Positions 8,574 to 17,387 of a stretch of 45,854 bases of DNA are shown in pieces (positions within the stretch are counted from its first letter, which is position 1; each line of letters opens with the position of its first letter). Source of the DNA: CAZUHN01 sp964620535 (lineage in GTDB: Bacteria; UBA8248). Below the pieces are notes generated by a model that saw nothing but the letters and a program-made list of their open reading frames with translations, was not told the DNA's origin and did no database searches. Where the stretch lies: the NCBI GenBank assembly GCA_964620535.1, contig CAZUHN010000095.1, positions 1-45,854 on the forward strand, read 5' to 3'. The position numbers and the translations under genes were made by a program.

Positions 8574-9013
8574 CGAGTTTCTCCCGAGGCTGGGAGAGGA
8601 AAGGGCGTTATCATCAAGAAAATAGTATAGTTGCTGGGGGCGAGGGAGGTAAAGTTCTACATTCTATTTTATGCGCATTGGCCGCATCTTTATGGATATA
8701 ATGCGGCCAAACGGCGTTTTCACCGTGTGGACCCTGAGAAATAGATTTTATATATGAAGTTCAAATAGCAGATTGGGTTATGAAGGAAATTTTGAGCTTT
8801 ACATATTATTAAAATAATAAAATATTTTCCTGGACGAAGCATTCTGCCCAAGCCGCGCAATTATATTTCGTTATTTTTATTGATATTTCTTACGAGGTTT
8901 CCCGCATCTGATATTTCCTCCCGCAGCTCAGGCGGGTCGGTGTCCGGGGTGGCTTTACCCCCAAGGGGAAGGGAACACGATTTTCGGAATTTCGGTTAGG
9001 AGGAAAAACGGTC
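8574..9013. other. Divergent intergenic region between pyrD and the heme operon
   Basis: 440 bp with an AT-rich core (8740-8890) that should hold the outward promoters for pyrDK (minus) and the heme operon (plus). A GC-rich leader with small hairpin potential (GGGGTGGCTTTACCCC, about 8946-8961) precedes the Shine-Dalgarno TAGGAGGAA of the first heme-operon gene. No ORF and no riboswitch class that I recognise. Confidence 0.5.
8792..8820 (+). promoter_or_regulatory. Candidate sigma-70 promoter of the heme operon
   Basis: TTGAGC, a 17-bp spacer and TAATAA lie inside the AT-rich core, about 190 nt upstream of the first gene. If real, the operon has a long 5' leader. Spotted by eye. Confidence 0.35.
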
Positions 9014-9781
9014 GTGGTCTCCATTCTCATACTTCTTTATCTTGTCGCGGCGATTGCCCACCTCTACAACCTGTATTCAAAGCGTGACGCCCTGCTGTAC
9101 GTTGGCATCGGAACTCTGATCGCGGGATTCGTGTTCCATTCCTTCCTCCTCGGTTTCTACTACCTCTCTACCGACGAACATGATTGGGGCACCTGGCTGA
9201 ACTCCCTCGCCTGGGCGATTGTTCTCTTGTATTTGATCGTCTTCCTCCGCTACCGGGAGATGGCCCTCGGCGGGTTCGCCGTTCCGGCTGCCTTCGTCCT
9301 TGCGGGTTACGCCACCGCTTCTCCCGGCATATGGGGAAAAGGGTCGCAAACGGTCGAAGGGTTTCTTCTGGGCAGTCACGCCGTTCTCGCCATTCTCAGC
9401 GCCAGCACTTTTTTCCTTCTTTTCGCGGTGGCGCTGATGTTCGTCGTTCAGTCCCGCGAGCTCAAATCAAAACGGCCCGGGGCTTGGCTCCGCCGCCTTC
9501 CGCCGCTCGATGTGCTCGACGATCTCAGCCACAAGGCGCTCTATTTCGGTTTTACGTTTCTGACGGCAAGCCTTTTCTTCGGGTCTATGTGGGCATGGTC
9601 CAAGTACGGGGTCATATGGGCGTCGAAGCCCTTGAAGATTTGGCCTATGCTCGGCATCTGGCTCGCTTACGGTGTCTTGCTTTCTTGCCGCCTGACTCGC
9701 AGCTGGAAGGGAATGCGGTCGGCGGTTTTTTCCATGGCGACTTTCCTCGCTGTACTGGTTGCCCTGCTCGTCCACATCTAG
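9014..9781 (+). CDS. HemX/CcsA-like membrane protein of the cytochrome c assembly family
   Basis: A 255-aa integral membrane protein with about eight hydrophobic helices and the family layout: an N-terminal HLYNLYSK helix, a conserved His in the middle (LLGSHAVLAI) and a late Trp-rich loop. The Trp loop is degenerate: FGSMWAWSKYG and IWASKP stand where CcsA has the WGxxWxWDPKE heme-handling motif. This suggests the HemX subgroup, which sits beside hemA in many bacteria and modulates glutamyl-tRNA reductase, rather than a true cytochrome c synthase. The GTG start has a perfect TAGGAGG Shine-Dalgarno. It is the first gene of the heme operon, 17 bp before hemA. Confidence 0.72.
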   Translation: MVSILILLYLVAAIAHLYNLYSKRDALLYVGIGTLIAGFVFHSFLLGFYYLSTDEHDWGTWLNSLAWAIVLLYLIVFLRYREMALGGFAVPAAFVLAGYATASPGIWGKGSQTVEGFLLGSHAVLAILSASTFFLLFAVALMFVVQSRELKSKRPGAWLRRLPPLDVLDDLSHKALYFGFTFLTASLFFGSMWAWSKYGVIWASKPLKIWPMLGIWLAYGVLLSCRLTRSWKGMRSAVFSMATFLAVLVALLVHI

Positions 9782-9798
9782 AAGGACGGAATAGCCCG

Positions 9799-11139
9799 AT
9801 GCCATTGATTCTCACAGGTGTAAGCCACCACAAAACACCCATCGAGATCCGCGAGCGCCTGCATTTCGCCGAAAAAGGGCTTCACGATTCGCTCGATCGG
9901 TTGGGGCGCTACAATGATCTCTCGGAGCGTTTGATTCTCTCTACCTGCAACCGAATGGAAGTTTACAGCTTCGCCGAGGAATTCGATGCGGGGGTGCGTT
10001 CCATCCGGGACTTCATCTCCGAGTTCCGCGGAATCCAAGCGGAGGAGTTGCGGAAGCATCTTTACGTTTGCCGCGATGAGGACGCCGTTCGCCATCTCTT
10101 CCGCGTGACGTCGAGTCTGGATTCGTTGGTAGTGGGAGAGCCGCAGATCCTCGGCCAGGTGAAGGAGGCCTACCGGATCGCGAACGAAGGCGGGCACACC
10201 GGAAAATCTCTCTCGGCGGTTTTTTCCAGCGCCTTCCGGGCGGCGAGGAAAGTCCGGGATCGGACAGGCATCGGAGAAAGCGCGGTGTCGGTGAGTACGG
10301 TGGCGGCCGAGCTGGCCGAAAAGATATTCAGCCGCCTAGCCGGGAAAACCATCTTGCTCTTGGGCGCCGGTGAGATGTGCGAGCTGGCGGCCCGCCACTT
10401 GATGAGTCGCGGAGCGAGCACGGTTTTGGTCGGAAACAGGACTTACTCCCGCGCCGAGGCCTTGGCGGCGGAGCTGAACGGCAGGGCCGTGCGATTCGAC
10501 CGCGTCGCCGAAGAACTCGTCGGAGCGGACATCGTCATCGCATCGACGGGAGCGCCCCATCTCATCGTAAAAAGGGAAATGCTCACGGAAGCCTTGCGGA
10601 AGCGGCGCGACATCCCCATTTTTCTCATCGATATCGCGGTTCCCCGGGATATCGATCCCGAGGTGAACAGCCTGGAGAACGTCTTTCTCTATGATATCGA
10701 TGACCTGCAGGGGGTCGTCACCTCCAACCTGCAGGGCCGGGAAGCCGAGGTCGAGAGCGCGAGCGCGATAGTCGAGGACGAAATCCAGGGTTTCGTCCGC
10801 CGGATGCGAGTGGAGGATCTCTCGGAAACCTTTTCCGCCATCCGGGTCGGCGCCGAAGCGCAACGCCAGGGCGAGCTTCAGAAGACGTTCTCCCGCCTCG
10901 CCTCTCTCGGAGAGCCCGAGCGCAGCGCCATCGACGCCATGTCGCGTGCGCTGGTGAACAAATTGTTGCATCATCCTTTCACCGCTCTTCGCGGAATGGC
11001 GGCAGAAGAAATCGGAGACGAATCCCTCGCAATGGTGAAGCGGCTCTTTGGACTGAAGGAGGAGTCCGGCGGAAAGGCGCAAGGAACCGAGGACGGCGAA
11101 GGCCAAACGCGCGATGAAAAGGAGCTCGGCTCTCCGTAG
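9799..11139 (+). CDS. hemA: Glutamyl-tRNA reductase
   Basis: This 446-aa enzyme reduces glutamyl-tRNA(Glu) to glutamate-1-semialdehyde, the first committed step of C5-pathway tetrapyrrole synthesis. The N-terminal GVSHHKTP and catalytic LSTCNR (Cys50) are exact family signatures. The NADPH-binding LLGAGEMCELAARHL and a C-terminal dimerisation helix region follow. I chose the ATG at 9799 because residues upstream in the same frame are antisense-type noise over the ccsA-like gene and GVSHHKTP must lie near the N-terminus. hemL is not in the window. Confidence 0.95.
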   Translation: MPLILTGVSHHKTPIEIRERLHFAEKGLHDSLDRLGRYNDLSERLILSTCNRMEVYSFAEEFDAGVRSIRDFISEFRGIQAEELRKHLYVCRDEDAVRHLFRVTSSLDSLVVGEPQILGQVKEAYRIANEGGHTGKSLSAVFSSAFRAARKVRDRTGIGESAVSVSTVAAELAEKIFSRLAGKTILLLGAGEMCELAARHLMSRGASTVLVGNRTYSRAEALAAELNGRAVRFDRVAEELVGADIVIASTGAPHLIVKREMLTEALRKRRDIPIFLIDIAVPRDIDPEVNSLENVFLYDIDDLQGVVTSNLQGREAEVESASAIVEDEIQGFVRRMRVEDLSETFSAIRVGAEAQRQGELQKTFSRLASLGEPERSAIDAMSRALVNKLLHHPFTALRGMAAEEIGDESLAMVKRLFGLKEESGGKAQGTEDGEGQTRDEKELGSP

Positions 11140-11149
11140 GGGACGGAAA

Positions 11150-12097
11150 TTGATCGGTAAAAACTCTTCCCGGCCGGGTGTCCTTCGCCTCGGCACGCGG
11201 GGAAGTCAACTGGCTTTGGCGCAAACGAGGCAAATGGCTTCCCGCCTCCGAGAACTTTGTCCGGAACGCGGGGTGGAAGAGGTCGTCATCCGCACCCGAG
11301 GCGATGAGATACAGGATGTGCCGCTTGCCCGGGTAGGCGGAAAGGGACTCTTTATCAAGGAAATCGAGGAAGCCCTCTTGGCGGGGCGGATTGACGCCGC
11401 CGTCCACAGTCTCAAGGACCTTCCCGGCGAGTTTCCCCCAGGGCTCGCCCTGGGCGCGGTGCCCGAGCGCGAGGTGCCCTGGGACGTTTTCGTGTCCAGA
11501 GGGGGCGAGTCCATCCGCGGCTTGGCGCCGGACAGCCGGGTCGGGACGGGAAGCCTCCGCCGGAAGGCCCAGCTGCTCCGCTTCCGGAGTGACCTTGCGG
11601 TGGTCGATATCCGGGGAAACGTCGATACGCGCCTCCGGAAAGTGGTGGAGGGGGAAGTGGATGCGACCATTCTCGCGGCAGCCGGCTTGAACCGCTTGGG
11701 GCTGGCGGATCGCATCACCGAAAGCCTTGCCCCCGAGCTCATGCTTCCCGCTGCGGGTCAGGGGGCGCTCGGAATTGAAATCCGGGACGGCGACGAGGAA
11801 ACGGCCGCCCTTTTGGCCCCGCTCGATCATCCCCAGACGCACGATGAAGTGAACGCCGAGAGGGAGGTGATGGCACGCCTCGAGGGAGGCTGCCTAATTC
11901 CCCTGGCCGTCTTGGCCGAGACACGTAGGGGCCGCCTCACCCTACGGGCGCTCGTTTCGAGCGAGGACGGGAGGCGCGTCGCCGAGGGAGAGAACGAGGG
12001 CCCGCCGGGGGAGGCCTGCGCCTTGGGCGGGGCCCTGGCCAATCACCTCCTGGCGAACGGGGGAAGGGAAATTCTCGCGGAGTTCCGGCATGGTTGA
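11150..12097 (+). CDS. hemC: Porphobilinogen deaminase (hydroxymethylbilane synthase)
   Basis: It polymerises four porphobilinogens into hydroxymethylbilane. Family signatures: LRLGTRGSQLALAQ at the N-terminus, AVHSLKDLP, TGSLRRKAQL, the catalytic aspartate region and the dipyrromethane cofactor Cys in LEGGCLIPL. The TTG at 11150 is my preferred start: it sits after GGGGAC and puts the first strand at the family position, giving about 315 aa. An ATG at 11114, overlapping hemA by 26 bp, adds 12 basic residues without a Shine-Dalgarno and is the alternative. The 3' end overlaps the next gene by 8 bp. Confidence 0.93.
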   Translation: MIGKNSSRPGVLRLGTRGSQLALAQTRQMASRLRELCPERGVEEVVIRTRGDEIQDVPLARVGGKGLFIKEIEEALLAGRIDAAVHSLKDLPGEFPPGLALGAVPEREVPWDVFVSRGGESIRGLAPDSRVGTGSLRRKAQLLRFRSDLAVVDIRGNVDTRLRKVVEGEVDATILAAAGLNRLGLADRITESLAPELMLPAAGQGALGIEIRDGDEETAALLAPLDHPQTHDEVNAEREVMARLEGGCLIPLAVLAETRRGRLTLRALVSSEDGRRVAEGENEGPPGEACALGGALANHLLANGGREILAEFRHG

Positions 12098-13676
12098 ATC
12101 CGGGATCGTATATCTTGTCGGAGCGGGCCCTGGAAATCCCCATCTCGTAACCCGAAGGGGAGAAGAGGTGTTGGGACGGGCAGATTTCCTCGCCTACGAC
12201 GTCGCACTTCCGCCCCGTCTACTCGACTTTTGTCCCGGAGGTTGCGAGCGTATTAAAGTGGACAAAACCCGGGCGCCCAGAACCCGATCCACAATGGTGG
12301 AACGGGTGAAGGAAGGGAAAATTGCCGTCCGCCTGTACCGGGATGATCCTTTCCTTTCAGACCAAGGGGTGGAGGATGCAAAGGCCCTCGCCCGGGCAGG
12401 GGTGGCCTTTGAAGTCGTTCCCGGAATCCCGCACGCCCTGGCTGCTTCCACTTTCGCGGGGATCCCCCTTCTGCACGAAGGGATCGCGGACCGGTTCACC
12501 GTGGTGAACGTGAATTCCGCGGACGGGGGTGCCTTCGATTTCAAGGCCCTCGCAAAAGATGGAGGAACCCTGGTTTTCCAGGGTGAGGCGGAATCTGTTC
12601 CTCGACTTATCGAGAGCCTCCTGGCCGGAGGCTTCTCCCCCGATCTGGATGTCAGTGTCATTCTCGAAGGGGGCCTTTCCCTCCAGCGCGTTATCGAAGG
12701 GAACCTCGGAGGCATGGCTCGGGCCGTAGAAGAAACGCCCCTTCCTGGCAGCGCTGTTATCGTCGCGGGAAAAGTTAACCGCCTCCGCAGCGAGCTGGGC
12801 TGGCTCGAAGAGCGCCCTCTCTACGGCCGCAGAATCCTTGTGACGCGCCCCCGCGAACAGGCGGGCGAGTTCGCCCGGCACCTGGAGGATGCTGGGGCCG
12901 AAGTCAGCGAATGTCCCGCGATTCGGATCGCCGCCCCGCAAGATTGGGGCCCCCTCGATGCGGCCGTCTCGAAGCTCGATGCGTACGATTGGATTATTTT
13001 CACGAGCGCGAACGGTGTGCGGTTTTTTGCCGAACGGCTGCGAGCCGCGGGCCGGGATGCGAGGGCATTCGGCAAAGGCGCTCGCATCGTGGCCATCGGC
13101 CCGGGAACCGGGAACGCCCTGGAGGAGCATCTTCGCCTCCGACCGGATGTCCTTCCCGAAATATATGTGGCCGAGGGGATTCTCGAAGCCTTGGCGGGGG
13201 AGGAGTTGCGGGGCAAGCGCGTGCTCATTCCCCGTGCCCTGGAGGCCCGGGAGGTTTTGCCCGAAACCCTGCGGGAGCGGGAGGCGGCGGTGGAGGTAGT
13301 GGCCGCCTACCGGACCCTTTGCATCGAGGACCGGGAAACCGATTCCCTCCGCCGGGATTTGGCGGAGAACAGGTGGGACATGATCACTTTCACGAGTTCC
13401 TCGACGGTTCGGAATTTCGTGGATATGATGGGAGGCGGATATCCCGGAGAAGGTTCCGGGAAGGGAAGGGTCGAAGCGGCGCTCGCCTCGATCGGGCCCG
13501 TCACGAGCGCCACCCTTCGCGAATTCGGTTTCGCGCCTGATGTCGAGGCAAAGGATTGCACCGTACAAGGGCTGGCGCGGGCCATCGCGAATTATTACCG
13601 GGTCGCTCCAGCCGCCGAAAAAGGGGCAACTGTCCCTTCGGCGGAGCGTCACGGAAGGAGATATGACCATGGCTAA
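12090..13676 (+). CDS. Fused uroporphyrinogen-III C-methyltransferase-like / uroporphyrinogen-III synthase
   Basis: This 528-aa fusion has an N-terminal tetrapyrrole-methylase (SUMT/CobA) domain (about residues 5-235) and a C-terminal HemD domain (about 240-505, beginning GRRILVTRPREQAG, with TSANGV and TSSSTV repeats). HemD closes hydroxymethylbilane to uroporphyrinogen III. The methylase domain keeps GAGPGNP (11-17) and VVPGIPHALAA, but the SAM-binding GGDPF signature reads RDDPF (84-88), so methyltransferase activity is doubtful. Such fusions are known in clostridia and delta-type bacteria. The start overlaps hemC by 8 bp, and the 3' end overlaps hemB by 14 bp. Confidence 0.88.
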   Translation: MVESGIVYLVGAGPGNPHLVTRRGEEVLGRADFLAYDVALPPRLLDFCPGGCERIKVDKTRAPRTRSTMVERVKEGKIAVRLYRDDPFLSDQGVEDAKALARAGVAFEVVPGIPHALAASTFAGIPLLHEGIADRFTVVNVNSADGGAFDFKALAKDGGTLVFQGEAESVPRLIESLLAGGFSPDLDVSVILEGGLSLQRVIEGNLGGMARAVEETPLPGSAVIVAGKVNRLRSELGWLEERPLYGRRILVTRPREQAGEFARHLEDAGAEVSECPAIRIAAPQDWGPLDAAVSKLDAYDWIIFTSANGVRFFAERLRAAGRDARAFGKGARIVAIGPGTGNALEEHLRLRPDVLPEIYVAEGILEALAGEELRGKRVLIPRALEAREVLPETLREREAAVEVVAAYRTLCIEDRETDSLRRDLAENRWDMITFTSSSTVRNFVDMMGGGYPGEGSGKGRVEAALASIGPVTSATLREFGFAPDVEAKDCTVQGLARAIANYYRVAPAAEKGATVPSAERHGRRYDHG

Positions 13677-14703
13677 GAGCGGATCTCTGTTGACCGGCTC
13701 GCGGGAGGATGTTTTCCACCGGACGCGCCGGACCCGCGAAAAAGAAACCCTTCGGCGGATGGTGCGCGAGACCCGCCTCTCTCCCGACGAACTGGTTTAT
13801 CCGATGTTCATCGTCGAAGGGGAAGGGGTGAAGCGGGAGATCTCCTCGATGCCGGGGCAGCATCAACTTTCGGTGGACCAGGCCGTAGAGGAGTGCCGCG
13901 CGGCGGCAGACCTCTCCATTCCCGCCGTCATCCTGTTCGGCATTCCCGACCGGAAGGATGACCTTGCCACGGGCGCCTACGCCGATGACGGAATCACCCA
14001 GAAGGCGGTGCGCGCCCTGAAGGAGGCTTGCCCGGAGGTTTGCGTCATCACCGACGTTTGTCTTTGCGAGTACATGGACCACGGCCACTGCGGCGTCGTC
14101 GAGGGAGGATATATCCTCAACGATCCTACGCTGGAGCTTCTCGATCGGACGGCGGTCAGCCACGCCCGCGCCGGGGCGGACATCATCGCCCCTTCGGATA
14201 TGATGGACGGCCGGGTCGGGACCATCCGGAACGCCCTCGACGAGGAGGGCTTTCATCAAATCCCCATCATGGCCTACTCCGCCAAGTTCGCCAGCGCCTT
14301 CTACGGTCCTTTCCGCGATGCCGCAGAGAGCACCCCCGCCTTCGGCGACCGAAGCTCCTACCAGATGGATCCCGCCAACGGGCGGGAAGCCCTTCGGGAG
14401 ATCGAATTCGACCTCGACGAGGGGGCGGATATCATCATGGTTAAGCCAGCCTTGGCCTACCTGGATATCATCTCACAGGCCCGGGACCGGGTGGGCAATC
14501 CCATCGCCGCCTACAACGTTTCGGGCGAGTTCGCCATGCTGTCCGCCGCCTCCCGGAACGGATGGATCGAGGCGGAGCAGGCCTTCATGGAAGCGCTGAT
14601 CTCGATCAAGCGCGCCGGGGCGGATATCATTCTCACTTATTTCGCACTGGACGCCGCCCGCCGGCTGCAAGGGGATCGGAAAACGCCTCTTTCCTGGATG
14701 TAA
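13663..14703 (+). CDS. hemB: Delta-aminolevulinic acid dehydratase (porphobilinogen synthase)
   Basis: A 346-aa TIM-barrel enzyme that condenses two aminolevulinates to porphobilinogen. The two active-site lysines are visible: K208 (in MAYSAKFAS) and Schiff-base K261 (in MVKPALAYLD). The zinc cysteines C133, C135 and C143 (DVCLCEYMDHGHCG) make it a Zn-dependent type. The ATG at 13663 has the Shine-Dalgarno GGAAGGAG and overlaps the hemD reading frame. It is the last gene of the heme operon. Confidence 0.96.
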   Translation: MTMAKSGSLLTGSREDVFHRTRRTREKETLRRMVRETRLSPDELVYPMFIVEGEGVKREISSMPGQHQLSVDQAVEECRAAADLSIPAVILFGIPDRKDDLATGAYADDGITQKAVRALKEACPEVCVITDVCLCEYMDHGHCGVVEGGYILNDPTLELLDRTAVSHARAGADIIAPSDMMDGRVGTIRNALDEEGFHQIPIMAYSAKFASAFYGPFRDAAESTPAFGDRSSYQMDPANGREALREIEFDLDEGADIIMVKPALAYLDIISQARDRVGNPIAAYNVSGEFAMLSAASRNGWIEAEQAFMEALISIKRAGADIILTYFALDAARRLQGDRKTPLSWM

Positions 14704-14753
14704 AGGAAACAAAGGCCTGAGGCAGCAACGCCTATTACGCCTGGATCCGCCCC

Positions 14754-14774
14754 GTGAGGGAAACATTTCCTCAC
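14754..14774 (+). other. Inverted repeat after the heme operon
   Basis: GTGAGGGAAA and TTTCCTCAC pair with one bulged G about 50 bp after the hemB stop. There is no U-tract, so it is at best a weak terminator or mRNA-end hairpin. Confidence 0.3.
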
Positions 14775-14874
14775 TTGCGGCGGCGTTTGCCCAAGCGATA
14801 GGGTGAGGAAGGTCCTTTCGCACCGAAAATCCGCTTATTGAATCCCTCGTTTGTTTGGGCAAGGGAGGATTTTG

Positions 14875-16062
14875 ATGCCGGATTCTGTTGTTTTTCTCTC
14901 GGGGGTCCGTACCCCGTTCGGCACCTTCTGCGGGACTTTGAAGGAAATGTCCGCCACCCAGCTCGGCGCCATCGCCGCAAAAGCCGCGATGGAGCGCGCG
15001 GGGATCTCGCCGGACATGATTGACCACACTGTTGTCGGGAACGTCATCCAGTCCGCGGCGGACGGCCCCTATATTGGCCGCCACGTCTCCCTTGCCGCGG
15101 GAGTTCCCCAGGAGAAACCCGGCTACTGCGTGAATCGCATGTGCGCGTCGGGCTTTCAGGCCATCGTGAACGGGGCGCAGGAGATCATGACGGGCGAGGC
15201 GGATATCGTCCTCGCCGTCGGCGCGGAGAATATGAGCCTCACTCCCCACGTTATCCGCAACACACGCTGGGGGATCGGCCTCTTCGAGACTCCGATGGAG
15301 GACGGCCTTTACAACGCCCTGACCGATCTCTATGTGAACGTCCCGATGGGGATGACGGCCGAGAACCTGGCGGAGAAATACGACCTACACCGGGAGATGA
15401 TTGACGAGTTCGCGGCCCTCAGCCAGGATCGGGCGAACGCGGGCTGGGAGAGCGGGCGCTTGGCCGAGGAGTGCGTTTCGGTCGAGATCAAAAAGCGGAA
15501 GGAGACCATACAATTCGATCGAGATGAGCACATCCGCCCCGGTTCCACGGCGGAGGCCTTGGCCAAGTTGCGCCCCGTCTTCAAGGATGACGGGGTGATC
15601 ACGGCCGGAAACGCGAGCGGGATCAACGATGGGGCCGCCGCGGTGGTGATCGCGTCAAAAGAGGCGGCGGAGAAGATGGGGCGCAAACCCCTCGGCCGAC
15701 TGGTTGCCTGGGGGGTGTCGGGGTGCGATCCCAAAATCATGGGCATCGGCCCGGCGGAGAGCAGCCGCATCGCTCTGAAGAAGGCGAGGCTTCAACTCGA
15801 CGACATGGATTTGATCGAGATAAACGAAGCCTTCTCCGCCCAGTACCTTGCGGTGGAGAAGGAACTCGGCCTCGATCGGGAGAAGACGAACGTGAACGGC
15901 GGGGCGATTGCGATTGGCCATCCCGTCGGGGCGAGCGGAGCGCGGCTTACCGCCACCATCCTGCACGAGCTTCGCCGGAGGGGCGGAAAATACGGCCTCG
16001 CGGGCGCATGCATCGGCGGCGGAATGGGGCTGTCTGTGCTCGTTGAGGCGTTTCCCGCGTAA
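14875..16062 (+). CDS. Acetyl-CoA C-acyltransferase (thiolase)
   Basis: A 395-aa thiolase with nucleophile Cys90 (NRMCASG), the GHPVGASGA histidine motif and the C-terminal general-acid Cys in CIGGGMG. It either condenses acetyl-CoA or cleaves 3-ketoacyl-CoA. The following enoyl-CoA hydratase (14-bp gap) and acyl-CoA dehydrogenase favour a beta-oxidation-type role. The ATG at 14875 follows AAGGGAGGA. Two in-frame upstream residues blocks lack a Shine-Dalgarno. Confidence 0.92.
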   Translation: MPDSVVFLSGVRTPFGTFCGTLKEMSATQLGAIAAKAAMERAGISPDMIDHTVVGNVIQSAADGPYIGRHVSLAAGVPQEKPGYCVNRMCASGFQAIVNGAQEIMTGEADIVLAVGAENMSLTPHVIRNTRWGIGLFETPMEDGLYNALTDLYVNVPMGMTAENLAEKYDLHREMIDEFAALSQDRANAGWESGRLAEECVSVEIKKRKETIQFDRDEHIRPGSTAEALAKLRPVFKDDGVITAGNASGINDGAAAVVIASKEAAEKMGRKPLGRLVAWGVSGCDPKIMGIGPAESSRIALKKARLQLDDMDLIEINEAFSAQYLAVEKELGLDREKTNVNGGAIAIGHPVGASGARLTATILHELRRRGGKYGLAGACIGGGMGLSVLVEAFPA

Positions 16063-16076
16063 GAGGGAAGGTACAG

Positions 16077-16862
16077 GTGTTGGGCTACGAACGTCTTTTA
16101 TTCGAGTCGGCCGGGGAGGTCGCCACGGTGACCTTTAATCGCCCGGACGTGCTGAATGCCCTTGATCTGGAGACGATGGAGGAGTTGGCCGACGCCACGC
16201 GGCGCGTGAAGACGGACCCGAAGTTGAAGGTGCTCATCCTGACTGGGACAGGCGAGAAGGCTTTCGTGGCCGGGGCGGACATTCGGCGGATGGCCGATAT
16301 GGCCTCCCGGGATGCGCGGGAATTTTCCCGGTTCGGCCAGCGCGTCCTCCGGGAGATGGAGACGCTGGGAAAGCCCTCCATCGCGGCCGTGAATGGTTTC
16401 GCCCTGGGCGGCGGATGCGAGGTGGCGATGGCCTGCTCCATCCGGTATGCCGCCGAGACTGCGCGCTTCGGCCAGCCGGAAATTTCCCTCGGGATCATTC
16501 CGGGCTACGGCGGCACGCAGCGCCTCGCCCGCCTCGTGGGATTGGGCCGCGCGTTGGAGATTTGCCTGACCGGCGGGATGGTGTCCGCCGGGGAGGCCCT
16601 TCGGATCGGCCTTGTGAACAAAGTGGTTCCGGCCGACACGCTCATGGATGAAGCGCGGACGCTCGCGGAGAAGCTCGCTGCGAATAGCGCTCCGGCGATG
16701 GATTTGATTCTGAAGGCGTGCAACGAGGGCATGGAGGTGGGAATCGAAGCGGGGCTCGAACTGGAATCGGTGCTGTTCTCCCTCGCCTTCAACAACGAAG
16801 ATCAGAAAGAGGGAATGGCCGCTTTCCTGGAAAAACGCCCGCCGAATTTCCGGGACTCCTGA
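16077..16862 (+). CDS. Enoyl-CoA hydratase/isomerase (crotonase family)
   Basis: This 261-aa crotonase-fold enzyme has the oxyanion-hole segments AFVAGADIRRM and FALGGGCEVAMAC. Both catalytic glutamates of true hydratases appear to be present (Glu in GGGCE and in QPEISLGIIPGYGG). It hydrates trans-2-enoyl-CoA to 3-hydroxyacyl-CoA. GTG start at 16077, 14 bp after the thiolase, same operon. Chain-length preference cannot be read. Confidence 0.9.
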   Translation: MLGYERLLFESAGEVATVTFNRPDVLNALDLETMEELADATRRVKTDPKLKVLILTGTGEKAFVAGADIRRMADMASRDAREFSRFGQRVLREMETLGKPSIAAVNGFALGGGCEVAMACSIRYAAETARFGQPEISLGIIPGYGGTQRLARLVGLGRALEICLTGGMVSAGEALRIGLVNKVVPADTLMDEARTLAEKLAANSAPAMDLILKACNEGMEVGIEAGLELESVLFSLAFNNEDQKEGMAAFLEKRPPNFRDS

Positions 16863-16871
16863 GGAACGACG

Positions 16872-17387
16872 ATGGCCCAAAAAACGGGTTTGCTCAAAGG
16901 GAAAAGAAACGCCAATTTGAACGGACGGGGCGGCGTTTCACAAAACGGAACGGCGCAGAGCAAAAAAAGCGTCCTTCCCCTTTTCCGGGAAAACGGCGCG
17001 AAGAATGGAAACCGCTGGTCGCGCCTCATGAAAAACGCCGAAAAGCAGTGCAAGAGGGCCCGAATTGATAAATGGATACGAGAAAATCTCCCGCCGCCGG
17101 GGACGCCCGAGTGGGAGGCGCTCTGTACAGGTTGCGGCAAGTGCTGCAACGACAAGGTGTGGTCGAGAAACCGGCTGGTTCTTCTGACGAGCGTTTGTTC
17201 TTTTCTTGACAAGGAAACCAAGCGGTGTGCCTGCTACGCCGAGCGTTTTGGACATGAACCCCTCTGCATGCCCATTGACGCCGAGATTGTCATGATGGGG
17301 GGACTCCCTGAGGATTGTCCCTACGTTGAAAATTTGCCGGATTACCGGGGTCCCCGCGAAGTGGACAAGACCCTCGACGAGTGGTGA
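16872..17387 (+). CDS. YcgN-like cysteine-cluster protein with basic N-terminal extension
   Basis: The protein is 171 aa. The C-terminal ~110 residues match the YcgN/UPF0260 type, with WEALCTGCGKCC and further cysteines (CSF, CACY, CMP, DCPY) that probably bind a metal or Fe-S cluster; the function of this family is unknown. The first ~60 residues are a Lys/Arg/Asn-rich, low-complexity tail that the family normally lacks. ATG at 16872 after GAGGAACG, 9 bp from the hydratase. A start inside the tail cannot be ruled out. Confidence 0.75.
   Translation: MAQKTGLLKGKRNANLNGRGGVSQNGTAQSKKSVLPLFRENGAKNGNRWSRLMKNAEKQCKRARIDKWIRENLPPPGTPEWEALCTGCGKCCNDKVWSRNRLVLLTSVCSFLDKETKRCACYAERFGHEPLCMPIDAEIVMMGGLPEDCPYVENLPDYRGPREVDKTLDEW

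Noticed and set aside
9184..9798. Upstream extension of the hemA frame
   Set aside because: Overlaps the HemX/CcsA-like gene and lacks family similarity; GVSHHKTP marks the true N-terminus at 9799.
12357..13670. 437-codon open frame on minus
   Set aside because: Antisense to the CobA-HemD fusion, which has clear motifs and operon overlaps.
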